A stretch of DNA of 64,000 bases from the NCBI GenBank assembly GCA_036768475.1, contig DAIPMW010000014.1, positions 1 to 64,000 of the forward strand. The letters are read 5' to 3'. This DNA is from JAEUMD01 sp036768475 (GTDB lineage Bacteria > Pseudomonadota > Alphaproteobacteria > Rhizobiales > Hyphomicrobiaceae). The position numbers and the translations under genes were made by a program. The notes under the pieces were generated by a model that did not search any database, was not told where the DNA came from, and saw only the letters and a list, made by a program, of their open reading frames with translations. Shown here piece by piece: positions 52,792-61,824 of this stretch (positions are counted from its first letter, which is position 1; every line of letters starts with the position of its first letter).

Positions 52792-53625
52792 TTGCAAATC
52801 GGTGGGCAGCGTGCCCGATTGGGCAGGACAGTGTGCGTCGTGCTTCTTATCGCCGGCGCCATGATTGCCATCGCGGCAGGCGAGCCGCAGACCGGTCACG
52901 CCGCAGAAGATCTGCCCCGATATGGCAACGCATCGCCGGCCGGGACAAGCGGAGTGGATACCGCGCTCATCGTTTCCGTCGACGTCTCGAGTTCCGTCGA
53001 TGAACGCCGCTATCAGATCCAGTTGGAAGGCATTGCAGCCGCACTTGAGGACCAAAGTGTCATCGAGGTTATTCTCTCCGGTCCACGCAAATCGATCCTG
53101 TTCTCCGTTGTCACCTGGGCCGATCGGCCGAAATTCTCACTGCCATGGATAAAGATCGCCAGCCGGGAGGATGCCCTGATGGCGGCGCTCAAGGTGCGCA
53201 CGATGCAGCGTGAGGGAGGAGACTTCACCTGCCTTTCGAAAATGCTGCGCTTCATCAGCGACAAGATTATTCCGCAGATCCCCGAGAGCGCCCTGAAGGT
53301 TGTCGTCGATGTGTCAGGCGACGGCTCTGACAATTGTAATGCGGAAGAACCCGTCAAGGCCGTCCGCGACGATATGAATGGACGCGGCACGACGATCAAT
53401 GGTCTGCCGATTCTGGAGGGTCGCGAGGCCGCCACGCTCGAAGGTTGGTATCGGGAGAACGTTATGGGCGGTCCGGGATCGTTCATTCTGCCTGCACAAG
53501 GTTTTGAGGATTTCGGCCGTGCCATCCGGCAGAAGTTCGTTGTGGAGATCAGCGGATACGATCCGTCCGGCATGGGTAAAGACGATCCCACGCGCACCGC
53601 CACGCTCAGGGATGTCACTCGGTGA
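52792..53625 (+). CDS. DUF1194 family secreted von Willebrand A-like protein
   Basis: A 277-residue periplasmic protein with a signal peptide (hydrophobic 13-30). The DUF1194 domain begins VDTALIVSVDVSSSVDERRY, where DVSSS resembles the metal-ion adhesion site of von Willebrand A domains. The later VVVDVSGDGSDN and the GPGSFILPAQGFEDFGRAIRQK ending are typical. Function unknown. The start is TTG 52792 after GAGGTGA. The last 11 bases overlap the 3' end of the convergent pentapeptide gene. Confidence 0.85.
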   Translation: MQIGGQRARLGRTVCVVLLIAGAMIAIAAGEPQTGHAAEDLPRYGNASPAGTSGVDTALIVSVDVSSSVDERRYQIQLEGIAAALEDQSVIEVILSGPRKSILFSVVTWADRPKFSLPWIKIASREDALMAALKVRTMQREGGDFTCLSKMLRFISDKIIPQIPESALKVVVDVSGDGSDNCNAEEPVKAVRDDMNGRGTTINGLPILEGREAATLEGWYRENVMGGPGSFILPAQGFEDFGRAIRQKFVVEISGYDPSGMGKDDPTRTATLRDVTR

Positions 53626-54472
53626 ACGCACGTTCAATGTTCCGGGCGGCTTCGAGCCTCTTCGCCGTATCGCGGCCTTTGAGACCGATGAGACGTGCCG
53701 AATTGACGTCCGCGTTTTCGAATTGAGCGCCCGCCACCGTTGCGCCCGTAAGGTCGGCGCCGCCCAGTTCCGCACCCATGAGGTTGGCGTTGGTGAGGTC
53801 GGCCTTGGCGAGCCGCGCATACTCCAAGACGACGCGTGCAAGGTTGGCGTCGTGAAACGAAGCTCCCTCCAGGTTCGACGACTTGAAGACGCCGCGCATC
53901 AAGCCCATCGATTGGTTCGTCATGTCGGCCGACAGGTCGGCGTTGTCAAACCGCGCGCTCTTCAGGCTCGCGCGTGAGAAATCGGCGGCGACGCGAGCAC
54001 CCGAAAAATCCGCACCATCGAGCTTGGCACCCATGAGCTGTGTGGCAAACAAACTGGCGCCCTTCAGCGACGCGCCCGTGAAGTCGGCATCAAGTCCCCA
54101 GGCCTGATCGAGGACCGCTCCGTCGAGATTGGACTTTTTGAAACTGGCGCCGTTGATGCGCGCCGATTGCAGATTGACGCTGGAGAGATCCAGACCGGAC
54201 AGGTCGAGCTTGTTGAGACGCCGCGCCGAAAGATCAATACGCTCTTCGGCTTTACGCCTTGCAATCAGGTCCTCGACATCGGTGCGCGTCAAATCGGCCT
54301 TGGTGAAATCATCGGACGACAGATCCAGGAACTGCGTCATGTCCTGGGCTTGAGAAAGTGGCGCGACTATCGAGAAAAATGCGACCGCAAGCACGATTGG
54401 CAAGAGGGTCGGCCAGCGCCTCCGGCAAACCCAGCCCACCGGTAATGCGAAAAATTTCAAAAGCGACAACAT
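53615..54472 (-). CDS. Secreted pentapeptide-repeat protein
   Basis: A 285-residue protein. The signal/anchor segment (about 20-42, cleavage near SQA-QD) is followed by two arrays of A(D/N)LXX pentapeptides (about 85-165 and 170-262). These form a right-handed four-sided beta-helix, as in LDLSGLDLSSVNLQSA and ADFTGASLKGASLFA. Exported location argues against a DNA-gyrase-mimic role. It converges on the DUF1194 gene with an 11-base overlap. Confidence 0.87.
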   Translation of the reverse strand: MLSLLKFFALPVGWVCRRRWPTLLPIVLAVAFFSIVAPLSQAQDMTQFLDLSSDDFTKADLTRTDVEDLIARRKAEERIDLSARRLNKLDLSGLDLSSVNLQSARINGASFKKSNLDGAVLDQAWGLDADFTGASLKGASLFATQLMGAKLDGADFSGARVAADFSRASLKSARFDNADLSADMTNQSMGLMRGVFKSSNLEGASFHDANLARVVLEYARLAKADLTNANLMGAELGGADLTGATVAGAQFENADVNSARLIGLKGRDTAKRLEAARNIERAFTE

Positions 54473-54715
54473 GGGATCGCCTCATGGGTAATGGGCGCCC
54501 GCTTCGGCAGCATCGGACTGTTGAATGAATTACGCTCAGTGCTCCCGCTTCGTTACGTTGCACAGCATTGCACTTGGTGGCATCAACGGGCCTCATTCGG
54601 ATCGAACGGAAACCCTCCTGATAACGCCGGTAGATGCCTTCTGGTTCACCGCGATCCGGTTTGTGGCCGCAAAAAATCCGCGCCATGCAACGTGGATTTA
54701 CGCCGTGATGCGGGC

Positions 54716-55525
54716 TTACGCCGTGATCAGCAATTCGCCCTTGCCGAAAATGGCGAGATCGCCGGAGTATTTGTGCACCTTGGACGGCAGGGGTGGTGGG
54801 GCGAGGGGGCCGAGACTCTGGGCAAGGTCGCGCGAAATAATCCTCAGGATCGTCAGATCGTGCATGCCGCCATCGCTGAATGTCGACAACATCTTTGTGA
54901 CGGCTGGTGCGATTAACGTGCCGCGCCGCATCTGCAACCCTGGTTCATCGCCGAACCCCTGCAGTGCCCACAAGGTGCCGCCCATCATGCGTGTTCCGGC
55001 CCAACGGCCGAATTTTCCGCGTGCGATGATCGTACCGCGACGCATGCGATCACCGGCACGCTCGCCGATGTCACCTTCCACGACAATCGTGCCCCCAAGC
55101 ATGCCGTATTGCGCGCCAGCACGTACCCCGCCGACGAGATCGCCGGACGAGCCTTTGACGTGGACGACGCCGCCCTTCATGCCGGCACCGAGGCCGGGAC
55201 CGGCATTGCCGCCGATCTCCAGGCGTCCGTTCTTCATCTCCGAGGCAGCGTAAGCGCCCACGTCGCCGGTCACGGCGATCGTCCCACTGTCGAGCTTCGC
55301 GCCGATAAAGTCGTAGCGGTCGGAGCCGCCGGCAATCGTCAGCACGTCACCGGCGCGGCCTGTGATCTCGAACACGTCGCCCACGGTGGCCGGCGATTTC
55401 GACGTGCCCAGCACAATGTGGGCGATCTGGCCGGCGCTCATCTCGGCCAGAGCCGATGGCGTCAGGGCGGACAGATCGAGCCGCTCAGGCGGCGCGGACT
55501 TTGGCGTCAGCGTGAAGCCGCTCAT
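54716..55525 (-). CDS. fhcC: Formyltransferase/hydrolase complex subunit C
   Basis: A 269-residue beta-helical subunit homologous to formylmethanofuran dehydrogenase subunit C. It has glycine-rich repeats of the GxxxxGG(x)MRGG kind, for example MKGGVVHVKGSSGDLVGG and IGERAGDRMRRGTIIARG. It is part of the four-subunit Fhc complex, which converts formyl-tetrahydromethanopterin to formate with methanofuran-like cofactor. Its start overlaps the fhcD stop by four bases (ATGA). Confidence 0.95.
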   Translation of the reverse strand: MSGFTLTPKSAPPERLDLSALTPSALAEMSAGQIAHIVLGTSKSPATVGDVFEITGRAGDVLTIAGGSDRYDFIGAKLDSGTIAVTGDVGAYAASEMKNGRLEIGGNAGPGLGAGMKGGVVHVKGSSGDLVGGVRAGAQYGMLGGTIVVEGDIGERAGDRMRRGTIIARGKFGRWAGTRMMGGTLWALQGFGDEPGLQMRRGTLIAPAVTKMLSTFSDGGMHDLTILRIISRDLAQSLGPLAPPPLPSKVHKYSGDLAIFGKGELLITA

Positions 55526-56439
55526 GGCAGTAGATCCTTCAGGTGATAATGGTGCTGGCCGAGGTTGCCGCCGTAGTTGCCTGCGGTAATGCGCGTAACC
55601 CCCTTGGCGGCGCCCATCTCGGTAATGGCCTTGATGCCGGCACTCATCGCCTCGCCAACCGATTTGGACGTAAGCCCGTCGATGACGATTTCAAGCACCG
55701 CCAGCGTGTCCGGAGAAAGTTCCGACTTCACTGCGCCGCGCAGCGTCGGACAGAAGGCGTCGTTGGTCGATGCGATGACGCCCTTGTACTTGGAGCCCAC
55801 TTTGGAGCCCGACCGCACGATGCCACCGGGAAAGGGCGTGATGACGTCGTTGACCTGCCCCATCGCTGCCACGGCCGCCTCACAGGTCTCGAGCAGCCCT
55901 GCGCGATCCTTGCCAAGCACCAACAGATTGCCACCGCCGACCGCTTCGGTCGTGATCCCTATCGTATCCTCGGCGATGAACTCGCCATCCATGACGGGCA
56001 CGCGCCAATAGCGCCGCTTGCCCAGCTTCTTCGACGTTTGCCATCCATCACCGAAATAACGAAAGCCCGTCGAGAGTTTGATTTTCTGCGCCGCCTCAAG
56101 TCCGTTGTAGCAGGCCGAGCCTGGACTGGTGAGCACGCATTGGCCAACGCGGGTCTTGAGCTGTCCCGCCACCATGTCGGGGGAGAAAGAGAAAATGAGG
56201 CATCGCACACCGGGGCGCCCGTCGGGCGTTTCATCCGGCGACAATTGCCGGTCGATGCCACATTCCGCGCCGCAGCCGATGACCGAGGTGCCAAAGCCCG
56301 TCATGGTGACGGCCGACTGCATCGCCCACTTTGCGCTGTCCGCAGTGATGACGATCGCCGTGCCGGTCATGCCGAAGGCTTCCGCAAACGTGTCGTCGAT
56401 GGAGATGCCGTTGATGTTGGCTGCTTCGTTTGCCATCAA
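55522..56439 (-). CDS. fhcD: Formylmethanofuran:tetrahydromethanopterin formyltransferase (Fhc subunit D)
   Basis: A 305-residue homologue of archaeal Ftr, transferring the formyl group from H4MPT to the methanofuran analogue. Characteristic segments are INGISIDDTFAEAFGMTGTA at the N-terminus and FPGGIVRSGSKVGSKY. GITRITAGNYGGNLGQ-like sequence lies near the end. It overlaps fhcA upstream and fhcC downstream by four bases each, so the three are tightly coupled. Confidence 0.96.
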   Translation of the reverse strand: MMANEAANINGISIDDTFAEAFGMTGTAIVITADSAKWAMQSAVTMTGFGTSVIGCGAECGIDRQLSPDETPDGRPGVRCLIFSFSPDMVAGQLKTRVGQCVLTSPGSACYNGLEAAQKIKLSTGFRYFGDGWQTSKKLGKRRYWRVPVMDGEFIAEDTIGITTEAVGGGNLLVLGKDRAGLLETCEAAVAAMGQVNDVITPFPGGIVRSGSKVGSKYKGVIASTNDAFCPTLRGAVKSELSPDTLAVLEIVIDGLTSKSVGEAMSAGIKAITEMGAAKGVTRITAGNYGGNLGQHHYHLKDLLP

Positions 56440-58097
56440 ACGCGCGCTCCCGTCGGCTGCACGACGATCGACCCCTTGTCGTGGTCGACGATCTCGTCGT
56501 CGTGAACCTTGAAGTTTTGAAGGCTTATGGTGTGATAGCGCGAGAAGTAGTCGCTGAGCGACTTCTCGATGCCCTTGTCGAAATCGGGGCGCACAACGTG
56601 GGTGGCGCCCTGAACGACCTTGACGATCTTGCCGTCGCGCACGATGAGTTCACCGTTCTTGAACACGTACTCAGGCGTGGTGAACATCGCCTCGCGGTCC
56701 GCATCGTCCTGGTAGACGGTAATATCGCCGCAGGCGCCTGGCGCGAGATGCCCGCGGTCCGCAAGTCCCAGGCTTCGTGCTGGCCCGGCCCGGGTCATGA
56801 TGGCGATCTCGTAGAGCGAATATTCGCGGTCGAGCGAGTCGAGGATCGAGGCCTTCTGCGCGTCGGGGTGAATCTTCTGCATCATGTCGCGGCGGAAGCC
56901 TTTGTCCATGAGCAGGCGGATCAAGTGCGGATAGGTCGTGAACGGCGCGCCGTTGGGATGATCGGTCGTCAGGAACACCCGCCAGGGATCATCGACGAGC
57001 AGGAAGATTTCCAGCCCGATCGCCCACTGCAGTGCGTTTACAAAGCTCTGGTCCTTGTACTTCATCGGCACGACGCCGCAGCCTGCGTCGCATTCGATAT
57101 CCATCACCACCCACTTCTTCGGGTGCGCTGACTTGGTATTGCCGTACTGGCGCATCGAATCGCCCGACGCGGTGCAGGTCTGGCCGAACAGGATCTGGCC
57201 GACGTCGATCGATATATTCTTGTGCTGGTTGACGAGTTCGGCGACACGCACAGCACCCGATGAGAACTTCTGGTCGCCTTCGGTCCCGTACGAGTGGAAC
57301 TGGATGTGCGTGAGGTGGACCGGCAACCCCTCCATCGCACGAATCGTATCGAGTGTCGTGGCGACGTTGCCCGGTACGCCCAGATTGCAGCCGTGGACAT
57401 GCAGGGGATGGGTGACGCCCAGCTCTTTCAGGCCGCGCGCCAGTGTTCTGAGCACATCACGCGGCGTCACACCGTAATGAGCGTGGTTCTCGTCGAGATC
57501 GAGCTTGCGCTGATTGAACTTGAACGCCGAGATGCCGCCTGGATTGACCACCTTGACCGCAATCGCCTGCGCCGAATGCATCGTCCAGGCGATGTAATCC
57601 TTGATCGCCTCGAAGTCCTCGCGCGCCGCCATCTGGCGCAGCAGGAAGTCATCCGAGCCGAGCATGGCGAATGCGCCCTTGTCGATCATCGGCGTATCGC
57701 CCAATTCCATATGGGCCTGGCGTGCGTTGGCGGGCAGCATGGCCGGTTCGAAACCGGCAGTGTAGCCCATCTCTGCATAGCGATAGCCCGCAGCGAGCGT
57801 GGACGGCACGGCAAAGCCGGTGCCTGAACGCGTCAACGCGGTGCGATGATGTTCATGCCCGCGATGATCCTCCGGTAGCATCATCCGCGCGATCGTCATC
57901 TTGCCGCCACCAATGTGCGTGTGCGGGTCGATGGCGCCCGCCATTACGACACGGCCTGTAACATCGTATTCCGTGTCGACCCTGGCGGATGGATCCGCAG
58001 CGACGATGCGTCCGTCGCGTACATGAATATCGCGAACTTCTCCATCGACCCCGTTTGCGGGGTCGTAGATGCGGCCGCCTTTGAGCTTGATCAGCAT
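56436..58097 (-). CDS. fhcA: Formyltransferase/hydrolase complex subunit A (amidohydrolase)
   Basis: A 553-residue amidohydrolase-fold subunit homologous to FmdA/FwdA, hydrolysing formylmethanofuran analogue to formate. The metal-binding DPHTHIGGG (His59, His61) is near the N-terminus. Further expected ligands lie in HPLHVHGCNLG and HLTHIQFHSYG, with an Asp in FLTTDHPNGAPF. I chose ATG 58097 because homologues begin with this sequence. The frame extends to 58307, inside fhcB. It overlaps fhcD by four bases. Confidence 0.96.
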   Translation of the reverse strand: MLIKLKGGRIYDPANGVDGEVRDIHVRDGRIVAADPSARVDTEYDVTGRVVMAGAIDPHTHIGGGKMTIARMMLPEDHRGHEHHRTALTRSGTGFAVPSTLAAGYRYAEMGYTAGFEPAMLPANARQAHMELGDTPMIDKGAFAMLGSDDFLLRQMAAREDFEAIKDYIAWTMHSAQAIAVKVVNPGGISAFKFNQRKLDLDENHAHYGVTPRDVLRTLARGLKELGVTHPLHVHGCNLGVPGNVATTLDTIRAMEGLPVHLTHIQFHSYGTEGDQKFSSGAVRVAELVNQHKNISIDVGQILFGQTCTASGDSMRQYGNTKSAHPKKWVVMDIECDAGCGVVPMKYKDQSFVNALQWAIGLEIFLLVDDPWRVFLTTDHPNGAPFTTYPHLIRLLMDKGFRRDMMQKIHPDAQKASILDSLDREYSLYEIAIMTRAGPARSLGLADRGHLAPGACGDITVYQDDADREAMFTTPEYVFKNGELIVRDGKIVKVVQGATHVVRPDFDKGIEKSLSDYFSRYHTISLQNFKVHDDEIVDHDKGSIVVQPTGARV

Positions 58098-58134
58098 CTT
58101 GTTCTGTTCCGGTCCGGTCAGGCGTGAAAGCGTT

Positions 58135-59442
58135 CTAAATGGCGGCTTCGATGCCGGCGGCGACATCCTGCGTGCGCGGATGCGGGCTCTGGCGCAACTG
58201 GCGAAGCGGCAGTGATACGACGCCATCGCAGCGCACCAGACGCCCGGCATGGTCCAAGCCCGGCGTTCCGACAGGAATGAAGACGTCAGGCGTCCTCCGC
58301 AGCGCAATGCCCGGCGTGCCGATAACGATCGTGGGCAGGTCCGTGGCTGGCGGCCCGGCTGGCTCGGGCCCGAAGCTCGACACCCAAACCAGGAGATCGC
58401 CTTCTCCGTCAGCGAGCATGCGCGCTATTTCGAAGCGGTAAGGGTCGTATTCCGGCGCACCGGACGCGAACGAGACGCGCAGCGGATAGCCGGACTGCCA
58501 GGAGCAGACCGATGCCGCACTTGCAGCCCCGTCATTGCCGCCGAGCGATAGCCCTGCGAACCGCGTCGTCTTGTTCATATCGCGCACGATATCCGAAATG
58601 ATCTGCACGGCCAGATCCGCGCCGTCGAATACGAGCGCCTGCGGCGCCCACACGACAACACCATAGCTGGCAGCCTTGCAGCGCTGTGCGAGGTCCCTCA
58701 ACGCCGCTTGCGATACACCGGAAGGCGGTGGCGCGGTATGTGGCACTTCCTTGATCACCGTGCGCAGCGATCCAAGTACCGTCGGGATCGTTTCTGGTGC
58801 GCATGGGATCTCGATCACCTCGCCGATCCGCTCTCCCTTGACGCCGGCGAGGGCATTCGCGCCGCAGCCGATCAGCACGACGGTGCGTTGGCCGGACGAC
58901 TGCTCGAACATCACGTCGTCCGGCGATACGACGCGCTCGTAGAACCGGGGATGCTCTTTGGCGAGGTCGGCGCCGACGACAATCACCAGATCGGCGCGGT
59001 TGCGCGCCTCCGTGAGCGTCGACATGAACCAGCCCTTGGTCTGTAGAATGCCGGTGTTGCGGTAGACCGCCGCGCTTAGGGCATGGTCGATGACACCGCC
59101 TGCCTTGTCGGCCAGCGATAGCAGTGCGCGCACGCCTTCCACGTCGGTCCCAATGCCGCCGAACAAGGGTAGGCGCGCCGCCTTGAGCCGCCGTGCGGCT
59201 TCACCAATTGCAGCGTCCAGGGTGACGTTCTGCCCTCCGATCTGCGGAGCAGCAGCCGGAATGGCGCGCCCGAAACCCGCTTCGGCGCGCACGCAACCAT
59301 TTTTTGTTATCTGCAGCTGGTCACCGGATACAGCCACGCCAAGATCGTCGCAGACAAGCCCGCAGAACGGGCATGCAACGCAATCATGGTTAAGGTTGTC
59401 TGTTTCTGCCGGCGTCGAGATGCCTTGTTGAGAATTCGGCAT
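58135..59442 (-). CDS. fhcB: Formyltransferase/hydrolase complex subunit B
   Basis: A 435-residue homologue of the molybdopterin-binding subunit of formylmethanofuran dehydrogenase. The N-terminal Cys cluster CVACPFCGLVCDD (Cys21, 24, 27, 31) is retained. In bacterial Fhc this subunit is regarded as non-redox. It is the first gene of fhcB-A-D-C, 37 bases before fhcA. It is divergent from the MxaD-like gene across 210 bases that hold an inverted repeat. Confidence 0.94.
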   Translation of the reverse strand: MPNSQQGISTPAETDNLNHDCVACPFCGLVCDDLGVAVSGDQLQITKNGCVRAEAGFGRAIPAAAPQIGGQNVTLDAAIGEAARRLKAARLPLFGGIGTDVEGVRALLSLADKAGGVIDHALSAAVYRNTGILQTKGWFMSTLTEARNRADLVIVVGADLAKEHPRFYERVVSPDDVMFEQSSGQRTVVLIGCGANALAGVKGERIGEVIEIPCAPETIPTVLGSLRTVIKEVPHTAPPPSGVSQAALRDLAQRCKAASYGVVVWAPQALVFDGADLAVQIISDIVRDMNKTTRFAGLSLGGNDGAASAASVCSWQSGYPLRVSFASGAPEYDPYRFEIARMLADGEGDLLVWVSSFGPEPAGPPATDLPTIVIGTPGIALRRTPDVFIPVGTPGLDHAGRLVRCDGVVSLPLRQLRQSPHPRTQDVAAGIEAAI

Positions 59443-59500
59443 TCTTCTTTTTTCTCCCGATCCTTACCGTCGGACAAAAGCACGGGACGCGCCGAAGTAC

Positions 59501-59520
59501 AACCATCGATCGAGATGGTT
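59501..59520. promoter_or_regulatory. Inverted repeat in the fhcB / MxaD-like divergent promoter region
   Basis: AACCATC and GATGGTT arms match perfectly around a six-base spacer, 59 bases before the fhcB start and 133 bases before the opposite gene. It is well placed for a dimeric regulator controlling both directions. A smaller hairpin (AGGAC/GTCCT) lies at 59584-59599. Confidence 0.4.
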
Positions 59521-59652
59521 TTCAACGGATCCAGACGTGTTCAAATAGTAGTCTGCTTTGTCCCGATTTGCGCCATGCCCGCAAGGACATTATGGTCCTG
59601 CCCGCGCCGGGGCGCGCGACGACGAGGTAACCACGTCAGGAGGAAATAGAGG

Positions 59653-60195
59653 ATGATTCGAGCACTGGCCGCAGCTCTGGCCCTTTCGATCGTGTCGCTG
59701 GCGACCCAGCCGATACCTGCCGATGCGCATGGACCGTCGAGACAGAAGGTAACCAAGACGATCGAGATCAATGCCCCCGCTGACAAGGTCTGGAAAATGA
59801 TCGGCAACTTCCAGGATATGGGTTGGCATCCGGCGGTCGAGAAGACCGAAGGCTCGGGCGGCAACGAGCCCGGCGCCAAGCGCACGCTGACGCTGAATGG
59901 TGGCGGCCAGATCCATGAGGCCCTGACCAAGTATGATGCGGCCGGCCGGTCTTTTTCCTATGAGATCACCGACGTCGACGTGAAGGTGCTGCCGGTCAAG
60001 AACTACTCCTCGACGCTTTCTGTCGAGGGCGAGGGCAACAAGTCGGTGCTCAAGTGGCGTGGGGCGTTCTACCGCGGCTACATGAACAATGACCCGCCAC
60101 CTGAACTTAATGACGAAGCCGCCGTGAAGGCCGTTACCGGCGTTTACGATGGCGGTCTGCAGGCGGTGAAAAAGGCTGCCGAGGCCGGCGGCTAG
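59653..60195 (+). CDS. Secreted SRPBCC-family protein, MxaD-like
   Basis: A 180-residue periplasmic protein. The signal peptide is cleaved near ADA-HG. An SRPBCC/polyketide-cyclase-type domain follows (about 30-175), beginning VTKTIEINAPADKVWKMIGN and containing DMGWHPAV. MxaD, a protein helping methanol dehydrogenase pass electrons to cytochrome cL, has this same architecture. The gene's place next to fhc and quinoprotein-associated genes supports that role. AGGAGG and a nearer GAGG precede ATG 59653. Its TAG stop lies inside the CTAG of repeat copy 3. Confidence 0.85.
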   Translation: MIRALAAALALSIVSLATQPIPADAHGPSRQKVTKTIEINAPADKVWKMIGNFQDMGWHPAVEKTEGSGGNEPGAKRTLTLNGGGQIHEALTKYDAAGRSFSYEITDVDVKVLPVKNYSSTLSVEGEGNKSVLKWRGAFYRGYMNNDPPPELNDEAAVKAVTGVYDGGLQAVKKAAEAGG

Positions 60196-60298
60196 AATTG
60201 CGTTCATGTTTGACGGAAACATGAACGCGATCCAGCACCTTGTTTTGATCATGTTTTTCACGCTGAACCGCCGCTAATTTCAGCTCAACTTGCCCTAG
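60192..60298 (-). repeat. CTAG-bounded twin-hairpin repeat, copy 3
   Basis: A 107-base copy, same orientation as copy 2. The palindrome GCGTTCATGTTT/AAACATGAACGCG is followed by TCCAGCACCTTGTTTTGATC, a second stem-loop and CTAG. The first CTAG overlaps the stop of the MxaD-like gene. Confidence 0.88.
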
Positions 60299-60301
60299 TG
60301 C

Positions 60302-60420
60302 CTGATCGGCTGAGCGGTGCGCACGCGTGGTTGCGTTGCTGCCGTGATTGAGGCTCTCAAGCAAAGAGATAGAGCAGGCCCCAACGGCCAGACTGATCTA
60401 ATCGAAACCAGACCTGTTCT
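60302..60420 (+). repeat. Second dispersed repeat, best copy
   Basis: The core at 60354-60397 (CTCTCAAGCAAAGAGATAG, then AGCAGGCCCCAACGGCCAGA) matches 36083-36128. The flanks align loosely with 22266-22380. A CCAGA/TCTGG stem lies at the right end. It directly follows repeat copy 3. Confidence 0.6.
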
Positions 60421-60502
60421 GGTGTGATGATCGCGAAGTCCGCGGCTATTCTCGCGGCTGGTTTGCCGTGCCGACGTCTCGATCTGAGCGATATGAGGGT
60501 TG

Positions 60503-61582
60503 ATGCAACTCTTTTGGCAAGTCCGGCCTATGAGCACGCGGCGTCAGCTTCCCGGCAGGGGGCGCGGGCGCCATTCCCACGCGGCTGCGTCGGTGATTTT
60601 TATGATTGCCCTGGCCACCGCACATGGGCATGCGACGGGGGCCAGGGCTGGGGAACAGCCGGCCGACATTGCCGCACAGTCAATCGCCTACACCACCAAC
60701 CAGAACAGCGATACGGTTTCCGTCGTTGCCGTCTCCGATGATGGGGCGGCCATGCGCGTTTTGGCTGGTATCAAGGTGCCGGGCAAGCCTGCGGGCATCG
60801 CGTTATCGCCGGATCGGAAGACGGTTTTCGTTAGCGCGCCGGAGGCGAAGGAACTCGTCGTCATCGATGCTGCGTCGCGCTCGATCCGCAAGCGGGTGCC
60901 GGCCGGCGAGGGCCCGCTTGGTCTTGCCGTCAATCCGGTCAGTGGTGACGTGCTGGTGGCGGACTGGTACCAGCACAAGCTGCGCGTTTTTGATCCCGGT
61001 TCCCTGGCCGTCAAGGCCGAAGTGGCGACCGGGAAATCCCCATCCGGCGTTGCAGTCACCCCTGATGGCCGCCTGATCCTGACGGCCGACCGGGACAGCA
61101 ATAAAGTCTCCATCATCGACGCCGCTGCGCTGAAGGTGATCGCCACGGTTGCCGTTGGTGATCGTCCGTTCGGTATCGCCATCGATGAAACCGGCGCCCG
61201 CGCCTACACCGCCAACGTCCGCTCGAATGATGTCAGCGTCATCGACGTGGCGTCCGCAAAGACCATCGCCACCTACAAGGTCGGTCGCCGGCCCTACGCC
61301 GTCGCCCTGACAGGCGGCCGTGCCTTCGTCACCGATCAGTATGCAGGCACGGTCACGGTGATCGACCTTGCCAAAGGGCAGACGGTCAAGACGATCCCGG
61401 TGGGTGAACATCCAGAAGGCATCGGCGCTTCGGCATCGGGACGGTACGTCTATGTTGCCTGCTGGATGGAAAACACGCTGGAGCGGATCGATACGCGCAC
61501 CTTGGAGGTAACCGGCAAGGTTGAGGTTGGCGATGGACCGCGCGCGTTCGGCGAATTCCTGGCCGAGGTACGCCAGCCTTGA
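60503..61582 (+). CDS. Secreted YVTN beta-propeller protein
   Basis: A 359-residue periplasmic protein. A basic leader and hydrophobic segment (about 29-45) precede seven YVTN/NHL-like blades of about 42 residues. Examples are AYTTNQNSDTVSVVAVSDDG, VFVSAPEAKELVVIDAASR, and AYTANVRSNDVSVIDVASA. Such propellers recur beside PQQ-dependent alcohol dehydrogenases in methylotrophs; the molecular role is unclear. ATG 60503 has GAGGG three bases upstream; ATG 60530 gives a more usual leader. Confidence 0.85.
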   Translation: MQLFWQVRPMSTRRQLPGRGRGRHSHAAASVIFMIALATAHGHATGARAGEQPADIAAQSIAYTTNQNSDTVSVVAVSDDGAAMRVLAGIKVPGKPAGIALSPDRKTVFVSAPEAKELVVIDAASRSIRKRVPAGEGPLGLAVNPVSGDVLVADWYQHKLRVFDPGSLAVKAEVATGKSPSGVAVTPDGRLILTADRDSNKVSIIDAAALKVIATVAVGDRPFGIAIDETGARAYTANVRSNDVSVIDVASAKTIATYKVGRRPYAVALTGGRAFVTDQYAGTVTVIDLAKGQTVKTIPVGEHPEGIGASASGRYVYVACWMENTLERIDTRTLEVTGKVEVGDGPRAFGEFLAEVRQP

Positions 61583-61824
61583 ATGAATGCAGGTCGGATT
61601 GGCAATCATCTGGCGCGAACGGCTCGGCAGTGTGCGGATGGCCAGCGCCGCTCACGTAATTTTGCACTGAGAGACATCGGATTACCGCCGACGCGCGTAT
61701 AGATTGTCGATGGAAAGCACTGGCGTGGCCCAAAGCTTCCCGTCTAAGAAACCGCGCCTGAGAGCCGTAACAAGGGTGAAAGAGCCCGAAGAACACCCGG
61801 CCCGCCGATGAGGAGGAAGATGAC

